Below, in pieces: positions 51,004 to 63,221 of a stretch of DNA of 64,000 bases. Where the stretch lies: positions 848,198 through 912,197 of the forward strand of contig JAQJVL010000325.1 of the NCBI GenBank assembly GCA_035578905.1, read 5' to 3'. The notes under the pieces are model-generated. The model made no database searches. It was not told the DNA's origin and saw nothing but the letters and a program-made list of their open reading frames with translations. How positions within the stretch are numbered: the first letter of the stretch is position 1; every line of letters starts with the position of its first letter. The stretch is from Stictocephala bisonia (Eukaryota; Arthropoda; Insecta; Hemiptera; Membracidae). The position numbers were made by a program, and so were the translations under genes.

Positions 51004-51208
51004 GATTTAAAGTGTACAGTGTTAAACAATCCCAACCTAGAGGTATTGGCTTTTTAATTTTAAAGGAAGGATTTTTGGGTCTTTTCTAATATGTCCCCGC
51101 ATTTTCAATTTATTTTCTATGGCCACAAAGTGCTAATTTCATTCAGTATTACAGAACGTGAGTCTAATCGGTATTTATACAGGCAAACATTATTTGTGAT
51201 AAGTTTAC

Positions 51209-51534
51209 GTGATCAGCTTGGGTAGTATCCGTGATCGACTTGGGTAGTATCCGTGATCGACTTGGGTAGTATCCGTGATCGACTTGGGTAGTATCCGTGA
51301 TCGACTTGGGTAGTATCCGTGATCGACTTGGGTAGTATCCGTGATCGACTTGGGTAGTATCCGTGATCGACTTGGGTAGTATCCGTGATCGACTTGGGTA
51401 GTATCCGTGATCGACTTGGGTAGTATCCGTGATCGACTTGGGTAGTATCCGTGATCGACTTGGGTAGTATCCGTGATCGACTTGGGTAGTATCCGTGATC
51501 AGCTTGAGTAGTATCCGTGATCAGCTTGAGTTAG
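51209..51534. repeat. 22-bp tandem array (about 15 units)
   Basis: The unit GTGATCGACTTGGGTAGTAT plus CC repeats with an exact 22-bp period. The inner units are identical to each other, whereas the first unit and the last two carry GATCAG instead of GATCGA and the last ones GAGTA instead of GGGTA. Directly after it comes TTAGCTTAGGTTAAAGTTAG and GTTAGGTTAAA, a weak telomere-repeat-like tail. Confidence 0.96.
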
Positions 51535-51562
51535 CTTAGGTTAAAGTTAGGTTAGGTTAAAT

Positions 51563-54060
51563 ACAATGTTTCTTGATTTTGGTGACTATAAAAAATAAAT
51601 TGAAAATGAGGGGTGAGGGGACATATTAGGACAGACCCGTTTTTTCGTCTGTTTAAACACGTAATATTATCTTTAAGATGATAAAGAGTTCGATTTTCCA
51701 TCAAACAATATCTAAAACAATATATAGATTGTTTCAGTCAATACTCTCTTTATTTTGACTAATATAATAAAAAAATAACTCTATTAAATAATTAATTATA
51801 ATATGTTTACAATGGTAAATCAATCAGAGAGTTACATTTATTTGATCTATTAAATGTCCTCAATACCTAGATTACAAAATTAACACTTTTCTTATATTTT
51901 TTAAAAATATATATTCACGAGAATATAGTATTTCGGACACGTATTTTTCAAATAAGTGATTTTAGATAGCTGTTTATATTATACTAAGCTTAACAGACTA
52001 GCTTAAAATATATATTATACGTCAACTACATAACCAATCATCTATAGCTTACGAACTATAAATATAGTGTCCATATTGACATATCATTTTACCAACAATG
52101 AAGGCTTCCATAAAAATATTCTTGTGGTAGTAAAAGTAGCTGTTTCATAACGTTATAGCCACCAAGGGAACCGTCTTGAGAGAGCCCGTTATTGGAGTTT
52201 TGTATATAACTTCTGATGTAATGTATTGAGGATGATGTATTTTGAAAGAATGTTATATTCTTTAACTTCAATCTTAGTAACTGTCAAATAACACATACTT
52301 ACTGCACTGTCTGTAGTATATTACATTAAACATAAGTATAACTAATTATTAACTACAGTTATAATTAGTAATAACTCTAGTTAATAAGTAAACTAGAGTT
52401 ATTAACTATCTCTGTCATGGCTACAAACCTTATATGAGATTTTTGAATGTATGTATATAGCAAGCTGAAGCTCTCTCACTTGTCTAAAACGGTCCCCTAT
52501 TTGATAATATTTGATAGAAATAGATTAATCATTCGAATCATCTTTTCAATATGTGATACTTCGATACATTCTTTACAACAAATGTTATTTATAATCTTCC
52601 TAAACGATATAGCCACCCTATTACAGAAAATATTTTCATATAATGGATCTGTTGCGTGCTCTTTACGTCACTGTCTGATTTGATGTCTTTATAATGTAGG
52701 TTTTAACTAATTTCACCTTATAAATGACCAATGTTTTCACTGAGGATGTTGTGTTCATAATCCGGATACCAGTTTGCAGTAGGAGAGGCATGGTTTTTCT
52801 TACATTGGTGGGAACACGGAGTACTAACAGTTGAGTGGAACTAACTTTGGCATTTAGCTACAGCTTGAAGGCAAAATACTGGGTTACTATACATTGTAAT
52901 CAATAGGTTTTAGTCAGAAAGTGTAGCTAAAAAGTTTGTGATGTGTATAAAATATTTAATATAGATAATGTCTTAGTTTTAGATTTATTAATTGTTAATT
53001 TTGTTTCGTTTATACTTCTTTGAATGTAATTCTTTATAATATTTTTAATAGCTACACCCCTGAGTGTATTAGTATTTTACAGTTTAAAGTTGTTAAAACT
53101 GTGGAAATCAATACCAGATAAATTAATTTGAATTATTGATTTATATAAATTGATAACAAATCTATAGAAATAATGACTTTTGTCTTATATTAATGACTTA
53201 CATTGACGTATATTAATGACTGAAATAAAATTCATTGAAATTTGTAGAATGCAGGGATTTATACTGGGAATACTGTATTATAAAATTAATCCTAAAACTG
53301 TTTTTAAAGTACAACGGTCATATTTGCATTATTTCCAACCGTACACAGTGTCTGCTGATTCTAAAACTGCTACTTTAAAATACGAGCATGTTTTAATTAA
53401 AACTGCAGATATCTCGATGGCCCTCATCGCGTTGATGGGATTACATGATGAAATCAATTTTCAACTGTGCTGATGATGTAGCATTTTCCAAATAAAGCCT
53501 AAGTGATATTTGGTATGTAGTCTTTTACTCTGTTTTAGTGTTTTATTCTAAATTATTTACTTGAATCCGTTTCCTTTAAATGTATTTACCTTTATAAAGC
53601 CATCCAGTCAAAATAGTAAAAACCATTTATTTGGTATACACTGGTCTTGTTGCGTAATTCTTTAGTCTCTCTTTTGGGAGTTAAGTGTTCAGGAGATTTT
53701 AGGAATGTTGTTATATTTTTATTCTTCTTAAAATAAAAAATGGTCCAAGTAATTGTCTCAATATAAATATTAACACGGTGCTATGAAATATTTTCATATG
53801 CAACTATAAGGTCGTAATATAATACTAAGTATAATAAATATTAATAAATGAGTGCCTATAGGTAAGGAGCCAGTATGGTTGCTTGTTATGAATGCGACTC
53901 AAGTTTGATTCCTGGAGTGACAAAGACGTGTTAACCTCCGTGTTACCACCATGGTTCAGTATCATAATGATGCGCTAGTCCGACGAGTCTACAAAGTGAG
54001 GAGAGGCTTGTATATGTTGGGGAATACAACTGTGTCCTAGTTTGGCATCTAACTCTATAT
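51563..54060. other. AT-rich non-coding sequence with a strong hairpin and a possible SINE
   Basis: TAATAACTCTAGTT at 52369-52382 pairs perfectly with AACTAGAGTTATTA at 52391-52404 around an 8-nt loop. At about 53870-54040, AAGTTTGATTCCTGG resembles a pol III B box with no clear A box. The 85-codon frame at 53216-53473 has no recognisable domain. Confidence 0.5.
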
Positions 54061-54099
54061 ATAGACGTATATAGCTATGTATAGAGATATATTTTAAGG

Positions 54100-54480
54100 C
54101 TATCATATGCCAGCTATTAAACCAATAAAAGTTTTTAAATATTACACAGATAAAATATATAGATTAAATAAAATCTACAGTACAAAGTACTTGTGTCTTA
54201 GTGTTGTAATATGGATATCTCGTCAAGGAGCTAAATCTAGGTTTATTAAACATTCAACACGTGCTTCTCCAGTTGAATGAACACCAGCTAATCCCCCGTA
54301 AAAAGAATGCAGTGGGAACTCATTAACTATGTAATCCATAGTTTGAACTTCGATTCCGCAATAACATGACTGATCATTGCCATTCCCCACTTGTATTTCT
54401 AGTTGTTGCATATTCCCATTCCCGTACGTAAGCTGGCACCTTGGTGCTAAAGAATGACGATTTTGGTAGCTCAATTGTCA
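54100..54480 (-). mobile_element. 3'-terminal fragment of a second non-LTR retrotransposon
   Basis: A minus-strand frame from about 54474 to 54223 contains CYCGIEVQTMDYIVNEFPLH followed by FYGGLAGVHSTGEARVECLI and NLDLAP before a stop. This matches the C-terminus typical of arthropod LINE reverse-transcriptase polyproteins: a zinc-knuckle-like CxCG, QTxxHIVNECP, then a WLxNLDL-like ending. One expected Cys reads Phe (NEFP). Upstream protein is not recognisable, so this looks like a 5'-truncated insertion with its 3' UTR toward 54100. The lineage differs from the LINE at 45-50 kb. Confidence 0.75.
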
Positions 54481-55444
54481 CTTTGTAATCTACTAGCTAT
54501 GCCCACTTAATCACTATACGGAACGTGTATTTATTATAACATATTGTAATTTTATAAAACAGTGTTTTCTTGGTTAACAGAAATCCATGAGTCAAAATAA
54601 TATTAGATAATTAAGGTATACTTAAACTCAAGGTGTTATTTTTAAAAATCATTCCCAATTTGTCAAAAGAGCACAAAGTTAACAGAAACATTTTTGAAAA
54701 CTTATGACATTTAATATATTTTTGAAATGCTAACCATATACCTCCAGAATATGATATTTTAATATCTTAAACCCTAATAATGGATTGCATTGTGTCCAAC
54801 CATATAAATCAGTGAACTAGTAACTGTTCACAATTTTTTTCAATGTGTTCTTTTAGTACTTTGTTTTTCATTTCCTCACTAGTGTATATTTAACGTCCAT
54901 CCTTATTTCGCGATGTATTTTGTCTTGATTTATAGGTGCTTGGGATCTAAAAACATTTTTAATAATTCTAGGTTTTAACTTACATTCAGAATTCTTTAGA
55001 GGCTTTATAAATGTGCTGAGTTTGAATTGATATGCTGTATTGATATAAACTAAAAAAACTTATTTATAAAAAGCTTAAACCTAAACTTAATTATACGCCT
55101 ATAAATAGATTTTTCATGGAATATAAAGTATGCGCCAATAAAGTTTTACAACCGACTAACGCTGTTTTAAACTGCGTTACACCTTAGAGTTGGACCTAAA
55201 AGCAGCTGATAATTACGAACACAAGACAAAATCAGATGATACCAATATCGATGAGTACATAAAGAGAATACTTCTAACTACAAAAATCCTAAATGAAGAT
55301 TTTTATTAAACACTACAGATTATCACACAAGCATTATCCGCTGTTATTACTTCCAAATTTTTAACACACGTCCTGCTGATAGAAAGTATTCAAAATTCGA
55401 AACATGTTTTAACTCCCCTTTACTTGCGTGTACATAATTTTATG
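54481..55444. other. AT-rich non-coding sequence
   Basis: Nothing recognised. Confidence 0.5.
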
Positions 55445-55505
55445 AAGAGAATTCTGTTAGCATCTTCTTTTCAGAGAAGGGATGAGTAAAACCCCTAAAA
55501 GTCTT
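55445..55505 (+). repeat. Dispersed repeat R4, copy 1
   Basis: GAGAATTCTGTTAGCA, TCAGAGAAGGGATGAGTAAA and ACCCCTAAAAG recur at 60150-60206 as AAAATTGTGTTAGCA, TTAGAGAGGGGAGCATAAA and ACCCCTAAAAG, in the same orientation. Confidence 0.7.
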
Positions 55506-56155
55506 TACTGGTTTACGTACAATAAAATATTTTAATAGCACCCTAGGGTTGTTGTAGGCTTTAACGTCACATCGTAGTATCTTCTTTTCTCTCTTGATTT
55601 GCCTTTTCCTAATTTATTTGTTTTCGCAAGTAAGCGTTTGATTGTATATTGTTACATAGTCTATGATAAACCTTAGAATGTAATCTAGTTTTAAAAACTA
55701 AAAATTGTGAATATATAATTTAATAACTTGTTTAGTTTTAATTTAGCATGTTACTATTTACCTAAAAAGAAATAAGACACATATGGATTTAAATCAAAAA
55801 TATAAAAAATCAATAGCCCATTTAACAAGTATAATTTTCAGCTTATTTTTCCTATAAACACGAGCAATTTATTGAAGAGATTGGTGAAATCTTACAACTC
55901 CAATTGACTTAAGGGATGCAAAAGGTTATTGACCAGCATGTTCAGACAACATGTGTATGATTAAAACCACTGCATCTTATGGGAATATGTTAAAACCTTT
56001 AAATTACAATAAGTAAATCTTAACAGTGCTAAAATACTATTTAGGTAAATATGTTTGACCACACACATTTGTTCATATTATTGACACATTTTCCCTTTGT
56101 CTTAACATTATTATAGCATACATTTGGTTAGAAGAAATTCAAGGTAGAATTAGGC
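55506..56155. other. AT-rich non-coding sequence
   Basis: Nothing recognised. Confidence 0.5.
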
Positions 56156-56514
56156 TTAATTGTGTGTTATTAAAACACTATTACTTAATGGTGTGTTGTT
56201 ACAACACTATTACTTAATGGTGTGTTGTTACAACACTATTACTTAATTGTATGTTGTTACAACACTATTACTTAATGGTGTGTTGTTACAACACTATTAC
56301 TTAATGGTGTGTTGTAACAACACTATTACTTAATGGTGTGTTGTTACAACACTATTACTTAATGGTGTGTTGTTACAATACTATTACTTAATTGTATGTT
56401 GTTACAACACTATTACTTAATGGTGTGTTGTTACAACACTATTACTTAATGGTGTGTTGTTACAATACTATTACTTAATGGTGTGTTGTTACAACACTAT
56501 TACTTAATGGTGAA
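56156..56514. repeat. 29-bp tandem array of palindromic units (12 units)
   Basis: CTATTACTTAAT recurs twelve times at 29-bp spacing. Each unit carries GTGTTGTTACAACAC, a self-complementary hairpin with a 3-nt loop. Variants (TTGTATG for TGGTGTG, CAATAC for CAACAC) recur; the TTGTATG type appears at about 56247 and 56392, exactly five units apart, which hints at a 145-bp higher-order repeat. Confidence 0.95.
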
Positions 56515-57492
56515 AACTAAAGGGAACTTTAAGGTTATGTTCTATGAAATGGTTGTTAAATTGCTTTTCTTAAAAAAAATTGTTTAGTAAAAATAAAATT
56601 TGGCAATTTATTTTTTAAAAGATATTAAAGAGTATTTTACTCTTTTAAATCAACATTTTCTGAGTTGTTCGTTATAATATTTTTTTTCAATATTTATAGT
56701 TTTCAATATTACCCTTCATTATATACATCTACAATATAAACCATCTAATAGGAATATTTGAGCCAGTAATTTTGTTAGTTAGTGTGGCCCGCAACCACGG
56801 CTGGTTTAAACTGCATTACATTTACATGGTACTATACTAGCGCTCCACAATGGACCATAAAAACAGTTGATATTTTGAGACTCAAAATTTAACATTGGAT
56901 GGGAAATCTATTTGTGTATAAAATCAATGTTATTACTAACAATGTTTTTTTTTTATTTTAGGTCAGTATCTGCATTAACAGTGATTGGACCACTAAAACA
57001 TACCAAAGGTAATATTTAGGTTCTTAATGTTTAGATGATAAATATGATATAGTTTACAAGACGGGTAAAATAATATAAAACATGGCTGTTACTTCAAAAG
57101 GTTTTGAACATCCTATATGGAACACCGATACAAATTCGTACTCTGGGAAATAGAACGATAAAAAGGCCAGAAAATACACAAGAGTCCACTATCTGCTCTG
57201 TATGCTTTTACTGTCAATAAATATATAAAGTTGTTTTTTAACCATTTTACATGAGTTAAGTTCTTTCTAACCCTAAAATTATGAGCTAAGAATGTGTTAA
57301 GTTTTTATACAACTTATGAGAATAATGGTTCATTTACAATTATTATTACAAACAACCTTTCCTTCATTTGTTAAGGTGTACACCAATTGTCCTTTATATT
57401 ATGGTGAAAATGAATGGAAACCATCTCTAATTATCTACGCAATTATAAGTGTAAAGTAATAATTGATACTATGAGTATCTAACGTGTGTTCC
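56515..57492. other. AT-rich non-coding sequence
   Basis: Nothing recognised. Confidence 0.5.
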
Positions 57493-57590
57493 CTGGCTGT
57501 TGGGCTATTAATACATTGCCCTTTCTGAGGAACAGTTGAACTCAGTTAGTAACCTGACTACACTCATATCATCATTCATATTTGCCTTAA
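57493..57590 (+). mobile_element. SINE body fragment (same family as 11065-11310)
   Basis: CTGGCTGTTGGGCTATTAATA, CCTTTCTGAG, AGTTGAACTCAG, TAGTAAC, TGACTACACTCAT match the 3' half of the SINE near 11.2 kb in the same order. The pol III head is not recognisable upstream. Confidence 0.7.
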
Positions 57591-57919
57591 AATACGCACA
57601 GCATTGTTTCGGCGTCTCATATGTAAGAATGTAAGATGTATTGTTATATACCAGGAACAATTTCTACTAAGAAACATTTTATTAAGATTTTGGACTCGCT
57701 ATCACAACCATGACTCTTGTATTGCATTTTTAATTTATGTTTCAGTAGTTTGCATATTTTATGACATTTATAATAAGATATCTTAAATATGTGTATTTTT
57801 TTAATGATATGCAAATTACAAAATATATATATATTAAATAAAACTTCACTTGCCAGTTGACATCGTCTTACAGGTATATGCGTCAACTTTATTCAACAAG
57901 TAAACTACCGACCGTTGAC

Positions 57920-57998
57920 TCAGTGGAGATTCAAACCTTGGAAACTCCGCAGTCCGAGGCCTTATCTACTGAGCCACTACGCCGGCAGTGTATCTTGA
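57920..57998 (-). mobile_element. tRNA-derived SINE head
   Basis: On the minus strand TGGCTCAGTAG (57976-57966) is an excellent A box and GGTTTGAATCTC (57937-57926) a good B box, with tRNA-like spacing. The sequence begins CTGCCGGCGTAG and continues past the B box as CACTGAGTCAACGG. A 65-codon plus-strand frame over it (57857-58054) is not a gene. Confidence 0.7.
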
Positions 57999-60149
57999 AC
58001 AAACTTTGTGCTCTATCAATTGAACAAAAGAATTTCAATGAACTAATTAAATAAAATTAATTATACAAACAAACATAGCTATAATTATATACGATTGTCA
58101 AATATGTTTTATTAGCTTTTAGTAAAGGAAAAAGTGTTATAAGTTTCCTTTAATACCATATTATATTAGTTTTTTGTCATACTAATGAAAATCATGTTTG
58201 TTTATAAGGCTGTGATATATAAATGTATCTTTAAATTTTAAATAAAAACCCAAGATATGCTTACTTTTAAATACAAAAATATAATATCATGAAAAATAAT
58301 AACTAATTGGAATATTTTTGTAAATAGGATAATATTGAGTAACGTTATTGTCACACCATATCACCTTATTCACAATAACTGTTCATTTGAACTACTCCCT
58401 AGCCTAGAGCATTTAACGGGTTTTTCTTCTTAGCACTTAATTTACCAAGGAATATAATTTACTCTTTTCAGATACTTTATTATCACGTTTCTATCTTTAC
58501 TATCGTTTCTTGATAAGTTTTATGTGTTTTTATAGTTAAATAATAAGTTTGTTTACCATGTTTATTAATTAATTTATAAAGAATTTATATTTGTTGGAAC
58601 TTAAGCAGTTCTAATGTGGATGGAATAGACAAACGATCAAAAGTTGAACTTGATAGTCACATCCAAATATACTGTCTGAGTATCCTAACACACTCGAGCC
58701 TTTATTTGAGAATGTATTAAAATAGCATGAACGGATAGAATTGTGTTGATTAGTGGAATACATACTGACTCTAAACACCAAATACCAATTTCAGGCATTC
58801 TTTAATTAACACAGCAAACATCCCCTATACTACTCATCGCAATATTGGATGCTTCGGTGATTGAATCAATGTGTAATTGTGCTTACTTACTCTAAAATTG
58901 ACCTGATGTTAGTAATATTGACGATTATGTAACTTTTACTCATAAGAGAATGATTGTTGACATGAATAATATAAATATTATGTCACAAAAAGCGTCATTT
59001 ATTTTTAACTCGTAATCTTAATAATAGATCATTTTGGTTTGAATTTGATCCCCGTGGTTCAACTATGTACAACGCTACTGCAATGTATGTAAACGTACAT
59101 TTTATAAATTACATTGTGTATGTACTACAGTATATTTTACTCATATAAAATTTGTAATGTTTTTTCTATTTGTATCAATCATTTTACAATACTCACTTCA
59201 AATCACATAATATAAATTGTTTCCAATCAAAATGATGATCACCAGCCTGACCAAAAGATGAACTAAAATTCTGTCACTTCCACCAATTGCATAATGTATT
59301 GTACGACACAAAAACATTGATTGGTACTTTATTTTACCTGTAAACAAGAAAATGTCCGGTGTTACTAAGTAACTCCAAAGGCTACTAAAAACTAATAACG
59401 TATCTTAAAATACACATATAAAGTTAAAATGGTTATAATATTGTAAGGTTAATTATAATACTCATATATTATAAGTTAATTATAACAACTCATATTTTGT
59501 ATACAAAAATAATAAAATGGAGGTTATAAGAATTAATAAAACCATAATATCAGTGAAATTCAAGGCCAAAAGTTTTAGGGGGTTTAAAATAGGAAAAGTA
59601 CCATTTAAAATAATTCTGGTGTCCTTAGTTTTAGTTCAGTTCACGTAATAAATTAATTATTATATATTGAAACTATTTTCTATCAGCCCATAATAATTTT
59701 AAGAATAAAATAAAAAAGGTTAAAGTAACACGTTCTATACAGGTAGTACAAGAAATGATCTATTGTTAGATACAATAAAATACGAATATTATAGTAATTT
59801 ATTTTGTTAAGCCACGTTTACCATTTTCAAACAGATATAATCGAAAATAAATTACAATATTAAATTGAAAAACTCTCACGTACAGCGTATTCTTTTAATG
59901 ATACACATTTAATTTATGTGTTATTTTAAATTACATGATAGAGATATTTTATATGAATATATATGTTTTATTATTTGAAGTATATAAGTGAATATGACAT
60001 TTTGTCCAAAGGCAACCCATTTTAACACTCGTAGTAACTTAAATTATAACCTAATTCTAATTCTAGTCACGCGCTACTGAGAGGAATTTAGAATACGTAC
60101 AATTAGACACCTGACTCACGCACTGTTCTTGTTTGTACATCTTTTGATA
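57999..60149. other. AT-rich non-coding sequence
   Basis: No gene or organised repeat is seen. The 15-mer ACACCTGACTCACGC near 60108 also occurs near 9023. Confidence 0.5.
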
Positions 60150-60206
60150 AAGAAAATTGTGTTAGCAATTACTGTTTAGAGAGGGGAGCATAAAACCCCT
60201 AAAAGC
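60150..60206 (+). repeat. Dispersed repeat R4, copy 2
   Basis: Partner of 55445-55505, see that entry for the shared blocks. Confidence 0.7.
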
Positions 60207-61790
60207 ATTTCCAATATAAAATATACGTGACGTCATATAACTTGCTTTGGTTCACTGACTCTGCTACACATACAGCAAGGAAGTTTTGGATGAAATAATT
60301 TTTAAAATTTTAGTTTGTAAAGAGTTAATTTTATCACTGTTAATTTTTGCAAATTGTATATATTTACTGTCTTGTTTTAGGTTAGTAATTATACAATCTC
60401 GTGGTCTGTAATACATTGATTTACATTAAAATATTTCATATAATAACACTTTAAGATTACATATCTCTTTTTTTTTTTTTTTTTTTTTTTTTTTGTATAT
60501 AAGATAACAACCTGAGGGTTAGTCAGAATGCGAGGATTGCTACTATAAATTACTATATTTGTAGTATTTGTGCTTCCGGCCTTGCGACAGAATTTTCAAA
60601 ACGATTTAAGTAACTAAGCTTTCGTTCACGTAAATGGTTAAAAATCTGAGCTTACTACACATTTTCTTATTATTTCCAACAAAACACATGAACTGTTGAG
60701 CGCTTAAGAAGTGCTTAAGAGCGTTTCATTTGATGTCCTAACATAATGCAGCTGATTTAAAACATTATTATACAAACATAATACTGTTACTTTAACTATT
60801 TACAAATTAGATCATTTTTGTTATCTTTTTTAAGAAAATATATACAATTACTCAATGTGTTTGATAATGAACATCTAAAGGCAAGTGGAAGCGATCTCCA
60901 TGGTTAAATATGAATAAAACTTCCAAGTGAAAAATAAATAACTGTCCACATTTTCGTGACATTCAAAGTTGTGGTTTAAGTTCGATGCCCGTACATTTAG
61001 ACAGGAATTCCCTAAATGCATCCCTTTGGTGTTTAAAGACGTTCCATCAGTTTAGAATGAATATTTTGTTAATGTAATATATGAAATAAGAGATCAGTCA
61101 CCCCAACTATGAGACAAGGGTTTTGGAAGCCACATCACGGAAAGGCAATTTATGGGCAAAGTAACCACAATAAAGGACCAACTATTTCAGACATTTAGCA
61201 ACTATTCTTTGATTCCCTGAGATCTACGGCGATGGTACTTGAATATATAGTTTACTTTATAGTACTTTCCAGTTCGTCTTAAATAATAATAACAAATTAT
61301 ACTGTAAAAATTTTGTATTGTGTAAATAAATTGGGTTTACTAAGAAATTTTAATATTTCGTAATTACATACTCATTTTCGAGATACACACATATACCATG
61401 TAATAAATGTTGTTATTTTCAAGTGGTCTTTAGCTCAATATATGATTCATGTTTACTAATATAGCCATAATATTGTTGTTATTTCTTGTTACTCTTTTAT
61501 ACTCTGTAATAAGTAATAATTGCGTATATAAAATTTTTAAAAATCAGTATACAAAATTATCCTCTCCGAACTCCTTACTATACAATAAACGGTATGCATA
61601 TCGTTACGTATAGGGCCTATACATTGTACATGTTAATACGATATATGTAGTACACCAATTACAATAATGCCATTTAACGTTTATTCTAACTACATGAAGG
61701 TGGTTACTATATTAAGTTGTACTTTTTTTGTTAGTCGTAACTGGAAGAGTATAAACCATTATACTGATATAAAGGGAGTACGCATTAGCC
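60207..61790. other. AT-rich non-coding sequence with a T tract
   Basis: A pure T run lies at 60468-60494. AAGTTCGATGCCC near 60976 resembles a pol III B box but has no A box. No gene is seen. Confidence 0.5.
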
Positions 61791-61880
61791 ATTACGTCAC
61801 TCTAACTTCAACTTAAGCCCCAGTTTGGTTTACGGTCACCCGGGGTCTAGTAAAACTACAACTGAGCCACGTTGTTTGTC
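61791..61880 (+). repeat. Dispersed repeat R1, copy 2
   Basis: Partner of 6509-6597, with TTAAGCCCCAGTTTGGTTTA and CGGTCACCCGGGG. Confidence 0.75.
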
Positions 61881-62869
61881 CACTTGTATTAAGCCTTAAC
61901 CAACGCCCACAATAATTAATCACACTTGCCAATTTTATGAGATCAATAAATAGGTTCTTTAATGAAAGTGTACACTATCATCTGTAATAATTATCAAAAC
62001 CCACACTCAGAGTAACCACATGTTAGTAATGACAAATAAATTATGAGTGTTTAATAGTTCTAAACTAAAAATGTTAGCATAGCATAGCATAGATGTAGTA
62101 ACTTAGCGTAACAAATACATTTTAAATAGTAAATATAATTTTAATATTCTGTAATAATCAAAGAAACTTTCATAAGAATTCATTCTAACCTAGTCACTAA
62201 AGCATAAATGAATATAATTTTCTTTTTGTAGTCATTACTGTTAATTTGGCTTGAAATATGTAGTTTTATCTTATTTTATTGGTCAACAATTACATTTAAT
62301 CTAATACAGTTTTTCTGGCGATTCTCCATGTTGAATGATGTAATCTCACCTCTTTATAATTAACAGAAAAGTTAAAATATAAATCAGTAATACAATTTTG
62401 GAATATATAAATTTTTTAGTTGTTAAAATGGCAGTCGTTCATTTTTAAACGACACACACGCTCATCGTTTTTCACGCCATATATTATGATTGGTCTATTA
62501 TAGCAAAGATATCTAGGTACCATTGGAAAAGGGACACGTTTATCTTCCATATCAGGTCACTTTTATTTTAATCCTCTTTTTTGTTGATGCAATACGCTAA
62601 TGTTGGTACGCTTTTAGGTATTTACAAATTTTAAAATAAATTTTATGAAAAACTATTGAACTCTTTTAAATCAATAAAATACAACATAAATCTTGACCAC
62701 AAAGTACATGAAATCAAAGATGATTTAATCAATATGGACGTATCCATAATGACAACTGATACAAAAGAACGAGAAAATTTCAGACATGCTTTCATACATG
62801 AACTAAATAAAATTAATATAAACACAAATAATAATATAAAAACACATACAGCAAACAAATAAATGACAA
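61881..62869. other. AT-rich non-coding sequence
   Basis: AGCAT repeats four times near 62078. Overlapping short frames on both strands at 62643-62862 show no domain. Nothing else is recognised. Confidence 0.5.
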
Positions 62870-62872
62870 TTG

Positions 62873-63078
62873 AATCGTTTATTGCAGAAACCCCATAACC
62901 AACATTTTTTTCGATTTTGACTTTTTAGTATATTAATGATGTACAAATTGAAATACATCGTTTGGTGCAGAAATCACACAACTGCGACTATCCTAAAAGC
63001 TTCAAACTGGGCATGGAATCATTCGTTTAATGCAGAAACCCCTCAAGTGACTGCAGTTGTGGGGTTTCTGCAACAAAC
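62873..63078 (+). repeat. Cluster of subterminal-type repeats before a transposon-like reading frame
   Basis: Three direct copies of a word about 26 bp long: ATCGTTTATTGCAGAAACCC (from 62874), ATCGTTTGGTGCAGAAATCA (from 62957) and TTCGTTTAATGCAGAAACCC (from 63022), each followed by C-rich sequence and AA. A fourth, inverted copy, GGGGTTTCTGCA at 63061-63072, pairs perfectly with TGCAGAAACCCC at 63031-63042 (12-bp stem, 18-nt loop). Short repeats in both orientations at the edge of a mobile element are typical of transposase-binding regions. That role is inferred from position only. Confidence 0.65.
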
Positions 63079-63221
63079 TCAAGGTAAATAAATTTTTTGT
63101 GTTGAGTGATGTTGGCAGCCGTGGCTGTCATTGTTGCCATGTGCTCTTCACTTCCTGTCTGTAGGTCAATGGTGTACTGTTAGTTTACTACCGTTTATAC
63201 CGGGCTGATTTCTTGGTTGTT

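Noticed and set aside
56156..56514. CRISPR-like direct repeats
   Set aside because: Units are contiguous with no unique spacers, and the context is an animal genome.
57920..57998. Functional tRNA gene
   Set aside because: A and B boxes are good but the acceptor and anticodon stems do not close, so SINE is preferred.
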